DNA of 43,838 nucleotides from Hyphomonadaceae bacterium (GTDB lineage: Bacteria > Pseudomonadota > Alphaproteobacteria > Caulobacterales > Aquidulcibacteraceae). Shown piece after piece: positions 7,883-17,273 of the stretch. Below the pieces are notes generated by a model. That model saw only the letters and a list, made by a program, of their open reading frames with translations. It was not told the origin of the DNA and did no database searches. How positions within the stretch are numbered: the first letter of the stretch is position 1; each line of letters starts with the position of its first letter. The position numbers and the translations under genes are program-made. The stretch covers positions 182,326 to 226,163 of the forward strand of contig WRPI01000007.1 of the NCBI GenBank assembly GCA_009773395.1, read 5' to 3'.

Positions 7883-9694
7883 ATGAATCAATTTATTCGT
7901 GGATTTATATTAAGTGCATCTCTTGCCAGTATTCCCTTGCAATTGCACGCCGATGAACCAGCAAGACGTCAAGCATTGTTTGGTGACGTCCATGTTCATA
8001 CTAGCCTGTCATTTGATGCCTATATTTTTGGAGTTCGCCGAACCCCTGACGACGCATATCGATATGCATTGGGCGAAAAAATTCGCCACATCAATGGTTA
8101 TGATGTGCAGCTTCACGGTGGGCCGCTGGATTTTTATGCCGTCACCGACCACGCCGAGTATTTGGGCATTTTACCAGAACTGGACCGACCTTCAAGCCCG
8201 ATGTCGCGGATTTCTTACGCCAAGGACTTGTTTTCGAGAGTAAGATCCGAAATTGAGGCAGCGTTTCATCGGCTAACAAACTCGGTCAAAACCGGCATAG
8301 GAATTCCCGAATTGGACAATCGTGAAGTTGTGAAAACCACTTGGCAAGAAATGCAAGCATCGGCAGATCGCTTTTATCGCCCTGGCCATTTTACAACTTT
8401 TGCTGGCTATGAATATACATCCAACCCAGATTCGCAAAATTTGCACCGCGTGGTTCTATTTAGTGGTGCAAGAAGGCCAGAAATGCCTTTTGGTTCGCTG
8501 GATTCCGCTAACCCCGAAGACTTATGGGCATGGCTTGATGGTCACCGAGAAAAGGGCATTGATTCGATTGCGATTCCCCATAATTCCAATGTTTCGAATG
8601 GCATGATGTTTCAGCTCAATGATTTTGCTGGCAATCCGATAAACAGCGCTTATGCCGAAACGCGGATGCGCAATGAGCCAATTGTCGAGATGAGCCAAAT
8701 TAAAGGAACTTCAGAAACCCATCCTGAATTATCGCCTAATGACGAATTTGGTAATTTTGAAATATATGAAATCCTACTTGGGACGACGCGGCGCGGTAAG
8801 GCCGAGGGATCCTATGTTCGGCAAGCCTTGCAACGCGGGCTGCAAATTGAAGCGCAAACTGGCGTGAATCCTTATCAATTTGGCTTTATCGGCTCATCCG
8901 ATACTCATAATGCGGGCAGCCCAGTTGAAGAAGAACATTATTTTGGAAAAACTGGCATCCCCGATGGCTTGCCCAGCACAAGGCGCGCAATGGTGGTTGC
9001 GGGCGAAGAAAATTTGCGCGGTGCAATGTCAACGCCTTTTTATAAATGGAGCGCGGCTGGGCTTGCTGGGGTTTGGGCAGAGCGTAATGACCGCGCGGAT
9101 ATTTTTGCCGCAATGCGCCGCCGCGAAACTTTTGCAACTTCGGGCCCAAGAATTAAAGTGCGTTTATTCGCGGGATATGGCTATAGCGCCAATATTTTGT
9201 CGCGCGCGAATTTCGCCGAATTAGCTTATCAAGGTGGGGTTCCGATGGGCAGTGAATTGCGGGTTAGCGGCAATTCCTCACCAATTTTCCTTGCGCAAGC
9301 CATGAAAGACGCGAATGGCGCGGGCCTGCAACGAATGCAAATTATCCGTGGTTGGGTCGAAAACGGCGTTACCAAAGAAGCCATTTTTGACATTGCCTGC
9401 GCCAATGGCGCCCCCAACCCCGAAACCCACAGATGTGCGCCGATGCGGGATACAACTGACACAAGGACTTGCATGGTAAACAAGCGCAGCGGCGCGCCCG
9501 AAATGAAAACTGCTTGGCGCGACCCTGACTATAATCCGGCGCGCCATGCTTTTTATTATGTTCGTGTATTGGAGAACCCGACATGTCGCTGGTCAACTTG
9601 GGAAGCCAATCGCGAGGGTGCAAGTGTTCGCCCTGGATTGCCATTGACTATCCAAGAAAGAGCTTGGTCCTCGCCGATCTGGATTAAGTCATAA
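7883..9694 (+). CDS. Secreted DUF3604 protein (PHP-like predicted metallohydrolase), copy 1
   Basis: A 603-residue exported protein of the DUF3604 family. The signal peptide covers about residues 1-23 (ending LQLHADEP). PHP-type metal motifs appear in order: GDVHVHTSLSFDA near residue 34, AVTDHAEYLG near residue 89, IAIPHNSNVSNGMMF near residue 232 and IGSSDTHN near residue 336. These His/Asp sets suggest a di- or tri-metal phosphoesterase-like site, but no reaction has been assigned to the family to my knowledge. The stop is followed after one base by the parvulin start, so the genes are co-transcribed. A second, diverged copy lies three genes downstream. Confidence 0.85.
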   Translation: MNQFIRGFILSASLASIPLQLHADEPARRQALFGDVHVHTSLSFDAYIFGVRRTPDDAYRYALGEKIRHINGYDVQLHGGPLDFYAVTDHAEYLGILPELDRPSSPMSRISYAKDLFSRVRSEIEAAFHRLTNSVKTGIGIPELDNREVVKTTWQEMQASADRFYRPGHFTTFAGYEYTSNPDSQNLHRVVLFSGARRPEMPFGSLDSANPEDLWAWLDGHREKGIDSIAIPHNSNVSNGMMFQLNDFAGNPINSAYAETRMRNEPIVEMSQIKGTSETHPELSPNDEFGNFEIYEILLGTTRRGKAEGSYVRQALQRGLQIEAQTGVNPYQFGFIGSSDTHNAGSPVEEEHYFGKTGIPDGLPSTRRAMVVAGEENLRGAMSTPFYKWSAAGLAGVWAERNDRADIFAAMRRRETFATSGPRIKVRLFAGYGYSANILSRANFAELAYQGGVPMGSELRVSGNSSPIFLAQAMKDANGAGLQRMQIIRGWVENGVTKEAIFDIACANGAPNPETHRCAPMRDTTDTRTCMVNKRSGAPEMKTAWRDPDYNPARHAFYYVRVLENPTCRWSTWEANREGASVRPGLPLTIQERAWSSPIWIKS

Positions 9695-9695
9695 A

Positions 9696-10442
9696 ATGAA
9701 ATTAAAGGAGTGGCTCAAACTCGCACTGCAAGAACCATTGGTTCATTTTTTAATTGCAGGCTCAGCCATCTTTATTTTGGTTTCTTTCCAAGGCCCAGAA
9801 ATAGACCCCAATAGTCGCAAAATTGACTTAGGCGAAGCGCAAATTGAGCGCTTGGCCGCAAATTGGCAAGCAACATGGCAACGCGCGCCTAACCAATCTG
9901 AAATCGACGCGCTTATTCGTGAATACATAAAAGAAGAAATCTATTTTCGTGAAGCAATGCGCCTCGGCCTTGATAAAAATGATTTGGTAATTCGTCGGCG
10001 TTTGCGCGCAAAAATGGAATATTTATCGACTTCTTCGACCGAAAGCGAAATACCGAGCAATGCAGTTTTACAAAATTGGCTTGATAGCCATCGCCAAAAA
10101 TATGCAATTGGGGCAAAATATAATTTGCAACAGATTTATCTTAATTCGCAAACCTTGGCGCAAGCCAATTCCAAGGCTGCCAGCATATTTAGGGCTTTGC
10201 CAAACGGTGGCGATTGGAAAAATTTGGGCGATGAAATCTCGCTTCCCGAAGCTATGGAAAATGCTGATATTGACGAAATAAGCAGAAGTTTTGGTCAAGA
10301 TTTTGCCCAAGCGATGGGACAAATTTCACAAAATCAATGGACGGGGCCAATCTACTCTGGTTTTGGCTATCATATTGTTCGCCTTGTTGAAACCAGCGAA
10401 CTGCGACCGAGCGCGAACAAAAGGCCTATCAAGAGCTTTTGA
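9696..10442 (+). CDS. Membrane-anchored parvulin-type peptidyl-prolyl isomerase, C-terminus altered by frameshift/deletion
   Basis: A 248-residue protein with an N-terminal membrane anchor (residues about 18-31, HFLIAGSAIFILVSF). A SurA/PpiD-like helical region follows (IDALIREYIKEEIYFREAMRLGL), then a PpiC-like rotamase core ending GFGYHIVRLVE. The reading frame then runs into SELRPSANKRPIKSF and stops. In another frame, just downstream, the family-like C-terminus REQKAYQELLNAYTIRIE is readable to a TGA at 10475-10477. That TGA overlaps the next gene's ATG. About 25 codons expected between these two parts are missing. The gene thus carries a frame-changing deletion near 10395-10405; the rotamase core may still fold. 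PpiC-type proteins commonly neighbour DUF3604 genes. Confidence 0.75.
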   Translation: MKLKEWLKLALQEPLVHFLIAGSAIFILVSFQGPEIDPNSRKIDLGEAQIERLAANWQATWQRAPNQSEIDALIREYIKEEIYFREAMRLGLDKNDLVIRRRLRAKMEYLSTSSTESEIPSNAVLQNWLDSHRQKYAIGAKYNLQQIYLNSQTLAQANSKAASIFRALPNGGDWKNLGDEISLPEAMENADIDEISRSFGQDFAQAMGQISQNQWTGPIYSGFGYHIVRLVETSELRPSANKRPIKSF

Positions 10443-10473
10443 ATGCTTACACAATCCGAATCGAAAAACCTCA

Positions 10474-11448
10474 ATGAAATGGCTTTTTGCGGCTTTGTTC
10501 TTTTTATTTGTCACGCCAGTTCGTGCCGATGAAATGCGGCCCGCTTATATTGAGTTTTCGCAAATAGATGCGACGCATTGGCAATTATTTTGGAAATTAC
10601 CAATCCGCAGTGGGATTAGTCCGCAATCGCAGCCAATTTTGCCAGATTCTTGCGATGTCCAAGGCGAACCAGTGCGCGAAGCCGTGAATTTGACTCTAAC
10701 CACCAAATCGCAAATTGTCTGCACACAGAGCGTCTTCGGAAAATACATCGGACTTAGTGATTTTGGGACTAATCAAAGCGATGTATTTGTTCGCATTGCG
10801 CCGCTCAATTCAAATGTCCAGAGTTTGAGGTTGAACGCTGAACAACCGAATGGACACATAAAAGAAAAACCAAATCGGTGGCAGGTGGCACAAACTTATT
10901 TTATTACTGGCGTTGAGCATATTTTGCGCGGTTATGATCATTTGCTATTTGTGCTGGCTTTGGTTTTGTTGTTGCGAAGTCCGTGGACAATTGCCAAAGC
11001 TGCAACCGCATTTACTGTTGCTCATTCCATTACCTTGGCTGGTGCAACGCTCGGGTTGATAGGCTTACCACAGCGCCCGGTCGAGATTTTAATTGCGCTT
11101 TCGATTGTTTTCATGGCGGTTGAAATTGCCAAAAAAAATCCGCAAATGCCGCGCCTTTCGGAACGAATTCCATGGGTAATAGCGTTCATTTTCGGGCTAA
11201 TTCATGGTTTCGGCTTTGCGGGCGCATTGCGTGAAATTGGGCTGCCAGAGGGCGAAGTTCCGACTTCATTACTCACGTTTAATCTCGGCGTCGAAGCCGG
11301 CCAATTGATAATAATATTATTTGCAGTGACGATAATCGAAATAATCAGCAGACTGTCGAAACCAATGCTTGCTCCGATTGTGCGAATTGCCACTTATTCG
11401 ATTGGTATTATCGCCAGTTTTTGGTTTATCGAACGATTATTTTCTTGA
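10474..11448 (+). CDS. HupE/UreJ_2-family membrane protein
   Basis: A 324-residue integral membrane protein. The signal peptide covers about residues 1-18 (ending VTPVRADE), followed by a periplasmic N-terminal domain of about 120 residues and then six predicted helices. Conserved motifs of the HupE/UreJ-like family are visible: GVEHILRGYDHLLF, FTVAHSITLAG, GLIHGFGFAGAL and FNLGVEAGQ. Intramembrane His, Asp and Glu suggest transition-metal transport, but no substrate can be read. The longer open frame upstream of this ATG is the out-of-frame tail of the parvulin gene. The ATG at 10474 overlaps the original parvulin stop (ATGA). Confidence 0.82.
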   Translation: MKWLFAALFFLFVTPVRADEMRPAYIEFSQIDATHWQLFWKLPIRSGISPQSQPILPDSCDVQGEPVREAVNLTLTTKSQIVCTQSVFGKYIGLSDFGTNQSDVFVRIAPLNSNVQSLRLNAEQPNGHIKEKPNRWQVAQTYFITGVEHILRGYDHLLFVLALVLLLRSPWTIAKAATAFTVAHSITLAGATLGLIGLPQRPVEILIALSIVFMAVEIAKKNPQMPRLSERIPWVIAFIFGLIHGFGFAGALREIGLPEGEVPTSLLTFNLGVEAGQLIIILFAVTIIEIISRLSKPMLAPIVRIATYSIGIIASFWFIERLFS

Positions 11449-11493
11449 AAAAATGTGGTTTAGCGGCATATTAAACCAAAGGGAGAAATTGCA

Positions 11494-13419
11494 ATGGCAA
11501 AAACGGCGATAAAACTAGCTGCGATTCTCGTTGTAATTGGCGTGGCCATAGCACCGAGTTACAATTATGCTGCGCCGCATCGCCACGCTGCCAATGACGC
11601 GAGGCCAAAGGCGCAGCCAGCGCCATCGCAAAATAACCAATATCTGGCCCGCCCTTTATTTGGCGAAACCCATTTGCACACGATAAATAGCGGCGATGCG
11701 GCGGTTTCCGGAACCCGAGTTACGCCCGAAGATGCCATTAGGTTCGGTCGCGGTGACGAAGTAACATCATCAAGCGGACAAAAAGCGAAATTGGCACGGC
11801 CATTGGATTTTATTCAAGTTTCCGATCATGCCGAGCTTATTGGCACTGGCGCCGAGATTTACAATGGCAATTCGGAATATATGAAAGATCCAACACTAAG
11901 GCGTTGGAACGCGGCAATATCTGGGCCTTTTGAGGGTGCTTTGGCTGCTATGCGCGAAGTTATCGAAGCTTTTTCGCAAGGCCGCCTGCCCGCAATTTTA
12001 TTTGATCCCTCGATTTCGGGCCCAATAATTCGCTCGGTTTGGAGCAATTATTTGAGCGTGGTTGATAGATATAATGACCCCGGTAAATACACGGTTTTGG
12101 CGGCATTCGAGTTTACTTCAACGCCGCGCGGCGACAATTTGCACCGAATAGTGATGTTTCGTGATAGTGCCGAGCGGGTAGGCAAAATATTGCCATTTTC
12201 GTCACTCGAAAGCCGTGACCCCGCCAAATTATGGGACTATATGCAAAATTATGAGACTTCAACTGGCGGGCAAGTTTTGGCGATACCCCATAATCCAAAC
12301 CTTTCAAACGGCAAAATGTTCGCGCTCACGGATTTCACTGGCAATGAATTTACGGCCGAATACGCCCTTAGACGGCAAAGGTGGGAGCCGCTTTTAGAAG
12401 TTGTTCAAGCTAAAGGCGACAGTGAAGCACATCAATATTTATCACCGAATGACGAATTTGCTGATTTCGGTAAATCTGGTTGGGACATTGGCAACCTTGA
12501 TTTAAGTGTAGCTAAAAGACCAGAAATGATTGCCAGTGAATATGCACGCGAAGCGCTTAAACGCGGCATTTTGCTTGAGCAAAGGCTTGGGGTAAACCCT
12601 TTCAAATTTGGTATGATTGGCGCAAGCGATATTCATACTGGGCTTTCGACAGCGGACGAAAACAACTTCATGGGCGAAAATGCGGTGGGTGAACCACGGG
12701 CCGAACGCGCCACCAATGTTGAAATTCGCGGTCAAGGCCTAAAACGCGAAGGCTGGCAATCATTGGGCGGTTCACTTGCCGCTGTTTGGGCGATTTCTAA
12801 TACGCGCGAGGCGATATTTGACGCGATGAAGCGCCGCGAAGTATATGCCACAACCGGCACCCGCATGTCAGTGCGAGTGTTTGGCGGCTTTGGCTTTACC
12901 GCACGCGACTTCGGCAATAATTGGGTGCGCAATGGCTATTTACGCGGCGTCCCCATGGGCGGCACATTGGACGCGGGTTCGAGCCGCCAAGCGCCTGCTT
13001 TTATGATTGATGCGTTAAAAGACCCCGATGGCGCCAATCTTGATAGAGTGCAAATGGTGAAAGGCTGGGTTGATGCAAATGGGCAAACCCATGAAAAAAT
13101 TTATAATGTTGCATGGAGTAATCCACGGGTTCGGAGAATGACCGCCAATGGTAATATTGGTGCGGTTGGTGATACTGTGAATATTGCAAACGCAACTTAT
13201 TCTAACACTATTGGCGCGCCAAACCTGCGGACATTATGGGTTGACCCAGAATATAATCCAAATCAAAGGGCGTTTTATTATGTGCGAGTTTTGGAAATCC
13301 CAACCCCGCGCTGGCCGGCTTATGATGCGGTGCGTTTTAATTTAAGCCTGCCACCCAATGCCATTACTAAAAGCCAAGAGCGCGCATATACATCCCCGAT
13401 TTGGATTTCACCGAGATAG
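11494..13419 (+). CDS. Secreted DUF3604 protein, copy 2
   Basis: A 641-residue paralogue of the gene at 7883. The signal peptide covers about residues 1-26 (IAPSYNYAAP). The same metal motifs are kept: GETHLHTINSGDA, VSDHAELIG, IPHNPNLSNGKMF and IGASDIHTG. It has insertions relative to copy 1, for example around the KSGWDIGNLDL segment. An AGGGAGAAATTG Shine-Dalgarno region precedes the ATG. It lies 45 bp after the HupE-like gene on the same strand. Two diverged copies in one cluster suggest different substrates for the same chemistry. Substrate and reaction are unknown. Confidence 0.85.
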   Translation: MAKTAIKLAAILVVIGVAIAPSYNYAAPHRHAANDARPKAQPAPSQNNQYLARPLFGETHLHTINSGDAAVSGTRVTPEDAIRFGRGDEVTSSSGQKAKLARPLDFIQVSDHAELIGTGAEIYNGNSEYMKDPTLRRWNAAISGPFEGALAAMREVIEAFSQGRLPAILFDPSISGPIIRSVWSNYLSVVDRYNDPGKYTVLAAFEFTSTPRGDNLHRIVMFRDSAERVGKILPFSSLESRDPAKLWDYMQNYETSTGGQVLAIPHNPNLSNGKMFALTDFTGNEFTAEYALRRQRWEPLLEVVQAKGDSEAHQYLSPNDEFADFGKSGWDIGNLDLSVAKRPEMIASEYAREALKRGILLEQRLGVNPFKFGMIGASDIHTGLSTADENNFMGENAVGEPRAERATNVEIRGQGLKREGWQSLGGSLAAVWAISNTREAIFDAMKRREVYATTGTRMSVRVFGGFGFTARDFGNNWVRNGYLRGVPMGGTLDAGSSRQAPAFMIDALKDPDGANLDRVQMVKGWVDANGQTHEKIYNVAWSNPRVRRMTANGNIGAVGDTVNIANATYSNTIGAPNLRTLWVDPEYNPNQRAFYYVRVLEIPTPRWPAYDAVRFNLSLPPNAITKSQERAYTSPIWISPR

Positions 13420-13764
13420 CCAAGTATCGCGGTAATTGTAGATGTACTTTCAGTGGTGCAACTGGTTTAAGACTTCGATGATTTAGGAGATTTGTTGCAA
13501 ATTTAATAGCTTAAGTGACGCCAAAACACTCTCATTGGAAAGATTGCTTCTGCTGAAATTGGGACACAGTGCAGGAGCAACAATTCCCACTAACCTAATT
13601 TATAGGTTCTGGCCCCACGACTGCAACTGACATTATAGCGTAAAACTACAATATTTATTCGGGAAAAGCAAAAATTCCTCACTTTCTCTCTCTAGCCTTT
13701 AGGCCATGAGTCCGATAAGATTTTTGGCTCCAAGTTCTTGTTTGGCAAATTCAGGGAGAAAGTG
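13420..13764. other. Intergenic region before the MFS transporter
   Basis: About 345 bp between the second DUF3604 gene and the transporter ATG. No open frame of useful length, tRNA or strong terminator is seen. It presumably holds the transporter promoter, but no clear core elements or GGTATACC-type uronate operator are visible. The last bases contain the Shine-Dalgarno AGGGAGAA. Confidence 0.5.
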
Positions 13765-15000
13765 ATGCGAGGTAAACTACGCTGGTGGATTATAAGTCTA
13801 GTTACATTAGGCACAATACTTAATTATCTTGCACGCTCAACTCTTTCGGTAGCTGCCCCGACTATCAAAGCTGAGTTCCACATGAGCACAGAGCAATATT
13901 CGTGGGTCGTCTTAGCTTTCCAAGCAAGTTATACGATTATGCAGACTGTTGCTGGCACCATATTAGATGCTTTAGGCACTCGACTTGGGTTTTTCATATT
14001 TGCTGTTGGTTGGGCACTGGCAAATATGGCGCACGGCTTTGCGACTGGTTGGCAAAGCCTGGCCTTTTTTCGTAGCTTACTCGGCGCAACAGAAGCTGCC
14101 GCAATCCCTGCAGGTGCAAAATCTGTATCCGAATGGTTTCCAGCAAAAGAGCGCCCATTAGCCACAAGTTTTTTCCAAATGGGAACTAGCGTCGGCAATA
14201 TGATTGCACCGCCAATTGTTGCTTTCGCTATTTTAGCATGGAATTGGCAGGCAGCTTTTCTTATAACGGGTGCGCTTAGTTTGGTTTGGGCTGGTCTGTG
14301 GTGGTGGGGCTATCGTGCCCCTTCCGAACACCCTGCGCTAAGCGATGAAGAACGCGCACTTATCGAGACGGGACACAATAATGACGTAAAAGACAAACCA
14401 GCAACCCGAATGGCGGTACTAAAAAGCCGTAGTTTTTGGGCGATAGCCACACCAAGGTTTCTTTCGGAGCCTGCTTGGCAAACGTTCAACTTCTTCATAC
14501 CGCTTTATTTGGCCACAGTTTGGAATTTAGATCTAAAAGGAATAGCGATGTGGGCATGGTTACCATTTTTGGCCGCCGACTTTGGTAGCTTGGCGGCGGG
14601 ACTATTGCCAAATTGGCTAATAAAAAGGGGCGCTGGTTTAATTTCTTCGCGCAAGATTACCATGACGATTGGTGCATTATTTATGATTGGGCCAGCATGT
14701 ATTGGCCTTGCAACTTCGCCCGGCGTTGCCATAGCATTGTTTTGTGTCGGTGGATTTGCACATCAAATGTTAAATGGGGCTTTGATTACGCTTTGCACCG
14801 ATGTTTTTGATAGCCGCACAGTAGGAACCGCAAGCGGCATGGCAGGAAGTGCGGCATGGATTGGCGGCATGTTATTCACGGTGCTGATCGGTAAAAGTGC
14901 TGATCAGTTTGGTTATGATCCACTATTTGTCGCTCTAGCGTGTTTCGATTTGATTGCGGCAGTGGTTCTTTGGAGCCTATTGCGACAAAAGAAGGCTTAA
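13765..15000 (+). CDS. MFS transporter, hexuronate (ExuT/GudP-like) type
   Basis: A 411-residue 12-helix major facilitator of the anion:cation symporter family. The ATG at 13765 is preferred over upstream TTG/GTG codons because AGGGAGAA lies 5 bases before it and the protein then starts MRGKLRWWIISL, like ExuT homologues. Family features are NYLARSTLSVAAPTI in helix 1, a DALGTRLGF loop and SEWFPAKERPLATSFFQMG. Its neighbours encode glucuronate catabolism, so D-glucuronate (or glucuronides) is the likely substrate. Its 3' end overlaps the convergent KDG kinase by 4 bp. Confidence 0.85.
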   Translation: MRGKLRWWIISLVTLGTILNYLARSTLSVAAPTIKAEFHMSTEQYSWVVLAFQASYTIMQTVAGTILDALGTRLGFFIFAVGWALANMAHGFATGWQSLAFFRSLLGATEAAAIPAGAKSVSEWFPAKERPLATSFFQMGTSVGNMIAPPIVAFAILAWNWQAAFLITGALSLVWAGLWWWGYRAPSEHPALSDEERALIETGHNNDVKDKPATRMAVLKSRSFWAIATPRFLSEPAWQTFNFFIPLYLATVWNLDLKGIAMWAWLPFLAADFGSLAAGLLPNWLIKRGAGLISSRKITMTIGALFMIGPACIGLATSPGVAIALFCVGGFAHQMLNGALITLCTDVFDSRTVGTASGMAGSAAWIGGMLFTVLIGKSADQFGYDPLFVALACFDLIAAVVLWSLLRQKKA

Positions 15001-15899
15001 GGGATGTCGGCAGGGGCATCTCTTTGGGGTATTGCACCGCGCCGCATAACACACCATCCGGCCAGTTTGTGCCCTTCAATTGCCGCCTCAAAGTGACTTG
15101 CACCTTTATGCCTGGTCGAAAGGTAACCAGCATTAAAGGCATCACCCGCCCCGCTGGTGTCAATTGGATTAAGCTTAGCTGGCGGAGGGACAATTTGCCC
15201 ATCGGGGAGTCTGCAACCTTGCGCCCCGAGTTTAACCACTGTTTCTAAACATCCTAAATTCGTCCAATGCTCGGTGATAATTTCGGCGCTATTTTGGCCC
15301 GATAATAGGCACTCATCTTCAAGGGTGGGGAAACCAATATCGGCGCATTTTATTGCGGCATTGCGATTATTTATCGCCTCTTTTGGCGACGACCAAAGGC
15401 GCGGCCTATAATTACCGTCAAACGCTACCGTGCCACCCGCAGCGCGAACTTGCTTTGCCAGCAATAGCAATTTTTCTCTGCCTTTTGGCGGCAAAATTGC
15501 CAGACTTATCAGTGAAAATATAAATAAATCGGCACCGCAAACCGCCTCTTTTAAGGCGGTCAAGTTGAAAAGGGAAAACATTTCACGCGCTGCGCTATTT
15601 TCACGCCAATATGCGAAGCTACGCTCACCGCAACTATCTGTTGAAATTGCATATAGTCCGGCGCTTCGGCTAGGATGAATTGGAACAAAAGACAAGTCCA
15701 AACCCTCATCACTCCATTTTTGACGCAATTCGGCACTTAATGGGTCACTACCAATGGCTGAGACGAAAGCAACATCATTGCCCAAACGAGCTAAGTGAAT
15801 GGCAGTGTTTAGAGTGTCGCCGCCATAGCCAAGATTCCACGTCTCGTCATTTCGACTTAATTCCAACATGCCTTCGCCAATTACAATTATTCGTGCCAT
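14997..15899 (-). CDS. kdgK: 2-keto-3-deoxygluconate kinase (PfkB family)
   Basis: A 300-residue ribokinase-like sugar kinase. Motif 1 is GYGGDTLNTAIHLARLG and the anion-hole motif with catalytic Asp is DTSGAGDAFNAGYL. The segments SAGLYAISTDSCGERSFAYWR and EGMLELS are characteristic of KDG kinases. Reaction: KDG + ATP to KDPG, the last step before the Entner-Doudoroff aldolase, which is not in the window. It lies 66 bp downstream of manD on the same strand, so manD-kdgK form a unit. Confidence 0.87.
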   Translation of the reverse strand: MARIIVIGEGMLELSRNDETWNLGYGGDTLNTAIHLARLGNDVAFVSAIGSDPLSAELRQKWSDEGLDLSFVPIHPSRSAGLYAISTDSCGERSFAYWRENSAAREMFSLFNLTALKEAVCGADLFIFSLISLAILPPKGREKLLLLAKQVRAAGGTVAFDGNYRPRLWSSPKEAINNRNAAIKCADIGFPTLEDECLLSGQNSAEIITEHWTNLGCLETVVKLGAQGCRLPDGQIVPPPAKLNPIDTSGAGDAFNAGYLSTRHKGASHFEAAIEGHKLAGWCVMRRGAIPQRDAPADIP

Positions 15900-15965
15900 A
15901 GCTATTTATAGACCAAATTATTGTAAAAAATATTTTTTGAATTTCATTTTTTCTGCAATTCCTAT

Positions 15966-17174
15966 TTACCAATTCCAAATCGTGCCGTCTTCCAACCGCG
16001 CTACAGGCAAATATGCTGCTTGGTATGGGTATTTTGCGGCGAGTTTTTCGTCGATATTGACACCGTGGCCCGGGTTTTCACCACAAAATAATTCACCTTT
16101 TTCGAAATAATAATCATGCGGGAAAACGGCGTCGGTTTCATCGGTGTGGCGCATATATTCCTGTATGCCGAAATTAGGGACCCAAGTATCAAAATGCAAA
16201 GCACAACCCATTGTGACAGGTGATAAATCGGTCGCACCATGGCAACCAGTTCGCACTTGATAAAGGCTAGCGAAGTCTGCGATACGGCGCAAATGCGTAA
16301 TTCCACCCGCGCCAACAATTGTTGCGCGAATATAATCGATATACTGGTTTTGAATTAGGTCTTTCGCGTCCCAAATCGTATTGAAAACCTCACCCACCGC
16401 GAGTGGCGTAATCGTATGTTGGCGCACCAATTTGAACGCTTCTTGGTTTTCGGCAGGGGTGCAATCTTCAAACCAAAATAATTGATATGGCTCCAGCATT
16501 TTGCCGAGATTTGCCGCCTCTTGCGGAGTATAACGATGATGGCCATCATGGAGCAAATGGTGGTCAAAACCATAAGTTTTGCGCAATTCTTCAAATAATT
16601 TGGGAATATAGTTCAGCGCCTTACGCGTATCCCAACCAGTTACCGATGGGAGCGAAGCATCTGCTGGCTCATAAAATAATTTTCCCCTGCCGACGCCATA
16701 AGCATCCTTAATGCCCGGTACGCCAGTTTGCGCACGAATCGCCTTGTAGCCAAGGTCAATATATTGGCCAACCGCATCAACGGTTTGCGCAATGTCACTT
16801 CCATTGGCGTGGCCATAAACCATAATACCATCTCGACTGCGACCACCGAGCATTTGATAAAGCGGCATATTGGCCATTTTTGACTTTATGTCCCATAAAG
16901 CCATATCAACTGCCGCAATTGCCCGCATTGTTACAGGCCCCCTGCGCCAATACGCACCACGATACAAATATTGCCAAATATCTTCAATCCTGCGTGGATC
17001 CATGCCGATTAAACAGGGTATTACATGGTCTTCAAGATAGGAAACCACTGAAAGTTCGCGGCCATTGAGCGTGCCGTCGCCGATGCCATAAACGCCCTGG
17101 TCAGTCTCAATTTTAAGCGTTACAAAATTGCGCCCTGGACAGGTGACGATGACTTTTGCAGACTTAATTTTCAT
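15966..17174 (-). CDS. manD: D-mannonate dehydratase ManD (enolase superfamily)
   Basis: A 402-residue enolase-superfamily dehydratase of the RspA/ManD group. Length and numbering match the characterised Novosphingobium ManD: R147, Y159, D210 and H212 ([11 protein letters not shown]), E236 (FWFEDC) and E262 (AVGEVFN). The first Mg ligands and the acid/base residues are therefore all present. Reaction: D-mannonate to 2-keto-3-deoxygluconate. It replaces UxuA, which is absent, between UxuB and KdgK. An ExuR/UxuR-like operator half overlaps its start codon region. Confidence 0.93.
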   Translation of the reverse strand: MKIKSAKVIVTCPGRNFVTLKIETDQGVYGIGDGTLNGRELSVVSYLEDHVIPCLIGMDPRRIEDIWQYLYRGAYWRRGPVTMRAIAAVDMALWDIKSKMANMPLYQMLGGRSRDGIMVYGHANGSDIAQTVDAVGQYIDLGYKAIRAQTGVPGIKDAYGVGRGKLFYEPADASLPSVTGWDTRKALNYIPKLFEELRKTYGFDHHLLHDGHHRYTPQEAANLGKMLEPYQLFWFEDCTPAENQEAFKLVRQHTITPLAVGEVFNTIWDAKDLIQNQYIDYIRATIVGAGGITHLRRIADFASLYQVRTGCHGATDLSPVTMGCALHFDTWVPNFGIQEYMRHTDETDAVFPHDYYFEKGELFCGENPGHGVNIDEKLAAKYPYQAAYLPVARLEDGTIWNW

Positions 17175-17187
17175 TGGTATACCTGTT
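17173..17187. promoter_or_regulatory. ExuR/UxuR-like GntR operator upstream of manD
   Basis: ATTGGTATACCTGTT matches one side plus the core of the known ExuR/UxuR consensus AAATTGGTATACCAATTT; the right arm is degenerate. It touches the manD start codon. A second GGT-N3-ACC motif (GGTAAGACC) lies at 17252-17260, closer to uxaC. Both sit in the divergent manD/uxaC region where the regulator gene itself has been deleted. Confidence 0.5.
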
Positions 17188-17273
17188 GTGCGACATATTG
17201 CTTATTATCTTTACCGCCTTGACAAAATTCAACAGGCCAGTCAAGAAAATAGGTAAGACCACATTGAGACAAT

